DNA of 64,000 nt from JANOXC01 sp031418215 (lineage in GTDB: Bacteria; Bacteroidota; Bacteroidia; AKYH767-A; OLB10). The translations under genes were made by a program, and so were the position numbers. A model generated the notes under the pieces. It was not told where the DNA came from. It was given only the letters and a program-made list of their open reading frames with translations, and searched no databases. The stretch covers positions 1 through 64,000 of the forward strand of contig JANOXC010000103.1 of assembly GCA_031418215.1 (NCBI GenBank). The letters run 5' to 3'. This document shows positions 59,458-64,000 of this stretch, one piece after another (the first letter of the stretch is position 1; each line of letters starts with the position of its first letter).

Positions 59458-60123
59458 TTATTCCTTTTTTTCATACTCCAGTCGTAATACTTTCACTTCA
59501 TCAATAAGTCTTGTAATTTCATTGTAATCGGTGCCATCATAAAAACCCCTGATTCGCTTTTCCTTATCAATTAACACGACCTGCTCGCTATGAATAAAAT
59601 CATCGGGGCCACCATCACCGTCCATGGCAGTAACAAAATAACTGTTGCGGGCCATATCGTATAATTGTTTTTTATCACCGGTAACAAAATACCATTTACC
59701 ATTAATGGCATTGTGTTTTTTTGCGTATGCGGCAAGCACTGCTGGTGTGTCATGTTCCGGGTCAACGGTATGACTTAAGATCATAATATTATCATCATCC
59801 TTAAACTCATGCTGTACCCGCATAAGCTGATTACTCATCTTCGGGCAAATAGTTTTGCAAGTAGTGAAGAAAAAATCCGTGATATATATTTTATTCTTAA
59901 AAAGTTCTTGTGTTACCGGATTGCTATCACAACCAATGAAAGAAAAATCTCCCATTGTATGATAAATCGTATCCGTTACTGCTTTCCCATTAACCGTTTT
60001 TGTTACAGGTTCCTTTGGCCCGAAAACATCGAGGTGCTGATAATTATTGCTACCCGTTTGTAAATACCAATAAGATAAAAATGGAACAAGCAGTATTACA
60101 AATAGAATTAAGAATTTTTTCAA
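59458..60123 (-). CDS. SCO1/SenC-family copper chaperone
   Basis: 221 aa. An N-terminal hydrophobic anchor (MKKFLILFVILLVPFLSYWYL) is followed by a thioredoxin-fold domain. The copper site is CKTICP (Cys89 and Cys93) and a distal His in DDFIHSEQVVLID. ILSHTVDPEHDTPAVLAAYAKKH and FVTGDKKQLYDMARNSYFVTA are SCO blocks. It delivers copper to the CuA centre of cytochrome oxidase. It follows the subunit IV gene by 13 nt, in the middle of the oxidase operon. Confidence 0.93.
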   Translation of the reverse strand: MKKFLILFVILLVPFLSYWYLQTGSNNYQHLDVFGPKEPVTKTVNGKAVTDTIYHTMGDFSFIGCDSNPVTQELFKNKIYITDFFFTTCKTICPKMSNQLMRVQHEFKDDDNIMILSHTVDPEHDTPAVLAAYAKKHNAINGKWYFVTGDKKQLYDMARNSYFVTAMDGDGGPDDFIHSEQVVLIDKEKRIRGFYDGTDYNEITRLIDEVKVLRLEYEKKE

Positions 60124-60136
60124 CTCGGCTTACGAA

Positions 60137-60493
60137 TTATCTTCCTCCCCAAAAGTGAATGTAACTTCCTTCGGCAATACACATTGCAATTAAATATGCA
60201 ATCAATAAAAATGGTAAAATAATAGTATAACCAAAAGATTTTGTCTCATGCTTAAGATGCATAAAGAAGGCAATAATGAAATATGCTTTTACGATAGTTA
60301 AGACGATGAAAACAATCATTAATATTTGCTTTGAGACAGCACTAAAGGCTATCGCTACTTCAAACAAGGTAATGAAAAGCAGTATCCAAAATGTCCGCCA
60401 AATAACAGCTTTGCTTTTAGGATCATGATGCTCTTCTACGAATTGGTTATGAATATCTCCGGTGTAGTATCCGTGTTTTTGATTATCGCTCAT
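60137..60493 (-). CDS. Cytochrome c oxidase subunit IV (prokaryotic type)
   Basis: 118 aa. Three hydrophobic segments (VIWRTFWILLFITLFEVAIAF, QILMIVFIVLTIVKAYFIIAFFMHLKHE, YTIILPFLLIAYLIAMCI) and the MHLKHET stretch match the small subunit IV/CtaF-like family. It is structural and probably helps assembly of the caa3-type oxidase. It lies 64 nt after the larger subunit III gene and 13 nt before the SCO gene. Confidence 0.88.
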   Translation of the reverse strand: MSDNQKHGYYTGDIHNQFVEEHHDPKSKAVIWRTFWILLFITLFEVAIAFSAVSKQILMIVFIVLTIVKAYFIIAFFMHLKHETKSFGYTIILPFLLIAYLIAMCIAEGSYIHFWGGR

Positions 60494-60557
60494 ATCAATG
60501 GTTGATGATTAATTGTTAATGGTTAATTAGAAAAAAATCCGTCTTTAAGAATAACTT

Positions 60558-61370
60558 TTATACCAGGTAGAAGAAGGTAAATACGAATACCCAAACTAAA
60601 TCTACAAAGTGCCAGTACAGTCCTACTTTTTCTATTTGCTCATAATGTCCTCTTTTTGTGTAAACACCACCAAGCACATTGAACCAAATAATAATATTGA
60701 TAACAACTCCGCTAAATACGTGGAACCCATGGAATCCGGTGATAAAGAAGAAGAAATCAGCAAACAACGGATGACCGTATTCATTCTCTGTTAAGTTAGC
60801 GCCGTGAATTTCACGTGCTCCAACCATTATTTTTTGAGCGGCTTCGCCCTCCACCATAGTGTAATTGGCTAAGCGTAGAACACCTTCCTTTCCTTCTATA
60901 TGATGAGCAATTGTACCATCCGTTAAAACAAAGGCGCCATGCTCAGTGCCTTTAATAAAATGATACCACTCCCAAGCCTGAGAACCAACGAACATTAATC
61001 CTCCGATAATGGTTAAACCCAGCCATAATGCAACTGCTTTATTGTTTCGTAAATGTCCGGCATCAACAGCCAATACCATGGTAACAGAACTCATGATAAG
61101 AATAAAGGTCATTAATGCTACATAAGCCAATTGTATATGACCATCGTAAAATGGAAAATGCGTAAAAACATCACTTGCTTTGGGCCATATATCAGTATAT
61201 CGGTGACGCAAAGCACCATAAGCAGTTAGCAATGTTGAGAAGGTAAAGGCATCGGACACGAGGAAAAACCACATGTACATTTTACCCCAGCTTACGCCGT
61301 ATGGCGATTTTCCCCCGCCCCAGGTATTCTTATTGGTTGTTGTTTCTGTTACTGTTGCTTCTGCTGACAT
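60558..61370 (-). CDS. ctaE: Cytochrome c oxidase subunit III
   Basis: 270 aa, with seven hydrophobic segments. GKMYMWFFLVSDAFTFSTLLTAYGALRHR is the N-terminal helix with the family glutamate-equivalent region, GSQAWEWYHFIKGTEH has the conserved WEWYHF, and FFFITGFHGFHVFSGVVINIIIWFNV and YEQIEKVGLYWHFVDLVWVFVFTFFYLV are the last two helices with conserved HxxH. It binds phospholipids and stabilises the oxidase core. A second, shorter subunit III paralogue lies 32 nt upstream. Subunits I and II are not in the window. Confidence 0.94.
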   Translation of the reverse strand: MSAEATVTETTTNKNTWGGGKSPYGVSWGKMYMWFFLVSDAFTFSTLLTAYGALRHRYTDIWPKASDVFTHFPFYDGHIQLAYVALMTFILIMSSVTMVLAVDAGHLRNNKAVALWLGLTIIGGLMFVGSQAWEWYHFIKGTEHGAFVLTDGTIAHHIEGKEGVLRLANYTMVEGEAAQKIMVGAREIHGANLTENEYGHPLFADFFFFITGFHGFHVFSGVVINIIIWFNVLGGVYTKRGHYEQIEKVGLYWHFVDLVWVFVFTFFYLV

Positions 61371-61402
61371 ATTTAATAGTTAATGCAGTTGGAGGTTAAT
61401 GG

Positions 61403-61981
61403 TTATCTGATAGCGACCAAAAATACAAATAAATACAACCAAAGAAAATCCAGGAAATGCCAATAGGTAGCACATAGCTGTATTCCCAATAAATTCTTTG
61501 AATTATATTTTTCAAGTATCGCTTTTCCGGTTGTAAATAACAGGGCTAAAATGCCGCCTACGAGATGGGCAATGTGCAGACCAGTGATCACATAAAAAAA
61601 GGATCCGGCCACATTTCCCCCGGTGAAGAATACACCGTCCTTCACCAATTGATTGTACCCAATAAATTGAGAGAAAACAAAGGCAAAACCCAGTCCCAAT
61701 GTGAAAATGAGCCATGTTTTTAAAGCCTGCTTATCATCCTTTTTCGCTGCCCTTAAAGCCAAAAACATTGTTAAAGAACTTGCCAACAAAATACCTGTTG
61801 AAACATAAAAAGCTAAAGGCACCTCAAAAGCCATCCAATTACCCTCTGCCTGACGAACAACATATCCGCTGGTAAGCCCGGCAAAAATCATGATCATGCT
61901 AGCCAATGCTACCCACAATACAATTTTAGGTGTTGGAATTTTTGTTGATGTTACCTGATCTTCTACTGTTGCTGTCATCAT
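61403..61981 (-). CDS. Cytochrome c oxidase subunit III-like, shorter paralogue
   Basis: 192 aa with five hydrophobic segments. KIVLWVALASMIMIFAGLTSGYVVRQAEGNW, ALKTWLIFTLGLGFAFVFSQFIGYNQLV, GSFFYVITGLHIAHLVGGILALLF and CATYWHFLDFLWLYLFVFLVAI are subunit III hallmarks, with YWHFLDFLWLYLF the final helix. It has about 80 fewer residues than the neighbouring ctaE. Two-gene subunit III arrangements occur in Bacteroidota caa3 oxidase operons. It follows ctaB by 54 nt. Confidence 0.9.
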   Translation of the reverse strand: MMTATVEDQVTSTKIPTPKIVLWVALASMIMIFAGLTSGYVVRQAEGNWMAFEVPLAFYVSTGILLASSLTMFLALRAAKKDDKQALKTWLIFTLGLGFAFVFSQFIGYNQLVKDGVFFTGGNVAGSFFYVITGLHIAHLVGGILALLFTTGKAILEKYNSKNLLGIQLCATYWHFLDFLWLYLFVFLVAIR

Positions 61982-62035
61982 CGGTTAAAATCTTTGGATC
62001 AATAAGTATCATTAATAAATTAAGGCAATGGTCAT

Positions 62036-62920
62036 TTACATTTTGTCTAATACAATAACTAATTGCACAACAGGGAGGTAAATAAAGGAAGCAAACATTA
62101 ATTTTCGTGCTGAAGTAATCGCCTGATCAACAAATAATTGATAAGCGGTATAGGCGAAATATAAAGTAACCGAAGCAATCACTAGCACTGATATCCATCC
62201 ACTCAACCCAAATAAGAACGGCATAAAACCAATGGGTAATAAACTTAATGAGTAGATAAATGTTTGCAATGCCGACCCTTTATCACGTTGCCCGGTAGGG
62301 AGCATAATGAATCCTGCTCTTTTATAATCGTCATCCAGCACCCAGGCAATGGCCCAGAAATGCGGAAACTGCCAGATAAATTGTATGGCAAACAACACCC
62401 AGGCTTCAATACCAAATCGACCTGTTGCAGCAACCCAACCTAACAATGGCGGAATGGCACCGGGAATAGCACCGGCAAAAACACTGAATGAGGTAATTCT
62501 TTTTAACGGTGTATAGATTAGTGTATAACTCAATAATGCAAATAGTCCAAGTGCTCCACTGGCAATATTGAGGTAATAGGTTAGCATAAAAACACCTGCA
62601 ATACCACATACAATACAAAGGAGTAATGCTTCATTGACGGAAAGTCGCTGGTCAGGCAATGGTCGGTTCTCTGTACGGTTCATCAGCTTGTCCAGATCAC
62701 GCTCAATAACCTGATTGAGGCCATTACTGGAGGCAGTAACAAGAAAACCACCAATAATAAGCATCAGCAATTTTGACAAATCAACAGGTCCCGGGGCTGT
62801 CATAAATCCCATGGCAGCGGAAAAAACCACCAGGGAAGCCAACTTAAACTTTGTCAGCAAGGCATAGTCATAAAGCCTTGCTTTTAATGTTTGTGGATTT
62901 TCCAGAGAAACGGGGTTCAT
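62036..62920 (-). CDS. ctaB: Protoheme IX farnesyltransferase (heme O synthase)
   Basis: 294 aa from the ATG at 62920; an in-frame TTG at 62932 sits in the -7 box (62930-62937) and is rejected. GLNQVIERDLDKLMNRTENRPLPDQRL is the first Asp-rich motif (NxxxxRDxDxxMxRTxxRPLP) of UbiA-type farnesyltransferases; a later DDDYKRAGFIMLP block is the second. Seven to eight hydrophobic segments span the rest. It farnesylates heme B to heme O for the oxidase. As the first gene of the leftward operon ctaB-coxIII-coxIII-coxIV-SCO-DUF420, it shows the direction of transcription. Confidence 0.95.
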   Translation of the reverse strand: MNPVSLENPQTLKARLYDYALLTKFKLASLVVFSAAMGFMTAPGPVDLSKLLMLIIGGFLVTASSNGLNQVIERDLDKLMNRTENRPLPDQRLSVNEALLLCIVCGIAGVFMLTYYLNIASGALGLFALLSYTLIYTPLKRITSFSVFAGAIPGAIPPLLGWVAATGRFGIEAWVLFAIQFIWQFPHFWAIAWVLDDDYKRAGFIMLPTGQRDKGSALQTFIYSLSLLPIGFMPFLFGLSGWISVLVIASVTLYFAYTAYQLFVDQAITSARKLMFASFIYLPVVQLVIVLDKM

Positions 62921-62929
62921 TTTGAGGGG

Positions 62930-62937
62930 CAAAAGTA
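62930..62937 (-). promoter_or_regulatory. -7 box for the ctaB-oxidase operon
   Basis: On the minus strand this reads TACTTTTG, exact consensus, 9 nt before the ctaB ATG. Confidence 0.65.
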
Positions 62938-63091
62938 AGATTTGCTTTCTTACCCGACAATATCAAGTTCCTCTTTTAAAGAAAAATAATCGATTTCCAT
63001 TAATAAGTTAAAAACCTGATTTCAAGGCTATTCAACTTATTTAATGGAGCAATCACAATTAAGACACGAATTTAACCAAGGAGCAACCAGT

Positions 63092-64000
63092 TTAATCAAT
63101 CACCAGCAACTGTTTTTCAAGGGAATTTTCCGTTGTTAAGTTGATGGCATAAACACCGGGTTTTAGGGTATTATCAAATTTCAGCATTGCGCCTCCCTCA
63201 TCATCAAATTTCAAACTTGTTGCTGAATAAATTTTCAATCCATTCATGTCAAACAATTCAACACCGATATCAGTTGATGAACCTGAAGTTACAACATCTT
63301 TGATTTTTAACTTAACAAAAGTTCCGTTTGATGGATTTGGATAAACGGTAAAAACTGAAAGTGGATCCTTCGCTGCAAAAAGCACACTCCTTACCGGTGA
63401 ATAGGTAAAATCACCATTCTCGTCAACTTGTCTCAATCGATAATAGGAATAACCGCTTAGTGGACGAACATCATTCCAGTTATAATTTTTCAGAATGCTT
63501 GAATTAAATGCACCGGGTATTTGAACAAGCTCTGTAAATGTTTTACCATCAGCAGAACGTTCTAAGGAGAAATGATCATTATTTTTTTCACTGGCCGTTG
63601 CCCAAACAAGATTTACTTCTGTTTCATTTGGTATGGCTTCAAAGTTAACCAGCTCGATGGGCAATGGATTATTGGATGTAGTAGAAGCTAAAGTGAATGG
63701 AGAGGTGGCAGCAAAGGTCGTTACTGCAGCACTGGTGATTACAGTTCCAGCAGCATTTGCTCCTGTTGTTCCGCCATTACCATGATCTCGCCATGTAGTA
63801 CCATCCCAACGCGCAACCCTTAATTGAGCCATATTGGTGACTCCACCGCTTGAACCATCCCAACTCAAAGTAACATTCACATTGGATGCACCATTTGTAC
63901 GATTGATGATCCAATATTCATTTCTGCTGATGTGGTTCAAAGTTGCATCTAATGAGTTTACATTATATGATCCGTTTGGATCAGCAGCACGATATTCAGC
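63092..64000 (-). CDS. T9SS-sorted surface protein, C-terminal part (5' end outside window)
   Basis: The frame is open through the right edge; 302 C-terminal residues are present. A region of Ig-like or jelly-roll text (SRNEYWIINRTNGASNVNVTLSWDGSSGGVTNMAQLRVARWDGTTWRDHGNGG) is followed by the common NETEVNLVWATASEKNNDHFSLERSADGKTF fibronectin-like segment. The type A T9SS domain comes last (FTVYPNPSNGTFVKLKIKD ... PGVYAINLTTENSLEKQLLVID). The N-terminus and signal are outside the window. It is upstream of ctaB on the same strand, with a 170-bp gap and a -7 box between, so it is probably a separate unit. Cell-surface or secreted, function unknown. Confidence 0.9.
   Translation of the reverse strand, partial: AEYRAADPNGSYNVNSLDATLNHISRNEYWIINRTNGASNVNVTLSWDGSSGGVTNMAQLRVARWDGTTWRDHGNGGTTGANAAGTVITSAAVTTFAATSPFTLASTTSNNPLPIELVNFEAIPNETEVNLVWATASEKNNDHFSLERSADGKTFTELVQIPGAFNSSILKNYNWNDVRPLSGYSYYRLRQVDENGDFTYSPVRSVLFAAKDPLSVFTVYPNPSNGTFVKLKIKDVVTSGSSTDIGVELFDMNGLKIYSATSLKFDDEGGAMLKFDNTLKPGVYAINLTTENSLEKQLLVID

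Overview
The window is AT-rich bacterial DNA from a member of the Bacteroidota, most likely Chitinophagia or Saprospiria. Several things point there: proteins with type IX secretion (T9SS) C-terminal sorting domains, the gliding lipoprotein GldH, a PSP1/RicT protein next to it, a caa3-type oxidase cluster with DUF420 and SCO genes, tryptophan-to-3-hydroxyanthranilate (kynurenine) genes, and promoters with the Bacteroidota -7 box TAnnTTTG in place of a sigma70-type -10. No rRNA or tRNA gene was recognised. Both window ends cut through a gene (a YifB/ComM-like ATPase at the left, a T9SS-sorted protein at the right).

Layout. 1-5.4 kb: yifB, then pabB-tilS-membrane protein and a deoxyhypusine-synthase-like gene. 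5.4-8.2 kb: surface glycan genes (FkbM methyltransferase, polyprenol-phosphate mannose synthase type GT2, mannose-1-phosphate guanylyltransferase). 8.4-12.5 kb: aminotransferase, kmo, kynU. 12.6-16.9 kb: small envelope and hypothetical proteins plus a UbiA-like membrane protein. 17.1-20 kb: gcvP. 20-24 kb: a segment holding a hypothetical membrane protein and a FecA-like TonB receptor, bounded by the real gcvP 3' end and a second, divergent copy of the last 20 gcvP codons. 24-28.4 kb: two T9SS-sorted beta-propeller proteins. 28.8-32.5 kb: SET-domain protein and korAB. 32.5-33.4 kb: a REP-associated tyrosine transposase (RAYT) surrounded by four copies of a two-hairpin repeat. 33.4-42.8 kb: J-domain/TerB protein, CvpA, large T9SS protein, pgk, holB, ricT, gldH, thioredoxin. 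43-47.8 kb: defence block of a type IIG restriction-modification enzyme and a hipBA toxin-antitoxin pair with a long dyad operator. 47.8-58.6 kb: mfd, a methyltransferase, an outer membrane protein, gpmI, tyrS, an epimerase, trhO. 58.9-62.9 kb: leftward cytochrome oxidase and heme O synthase operon.

Most of the window is core metabolism. The accessory signals are the RAYT with its covarying palindromes, the segment behind gcvP, the IIG/hipBA block, and several intergenic hairpin arrays (958-1036, 23889-23927, 57186-57306, 58735-58866). Several genes have a -7 box ending 4-5 nt before the start codon, which predicts leaderless mRNAs and fixes several starts. All counts and alignments here were made by eye.
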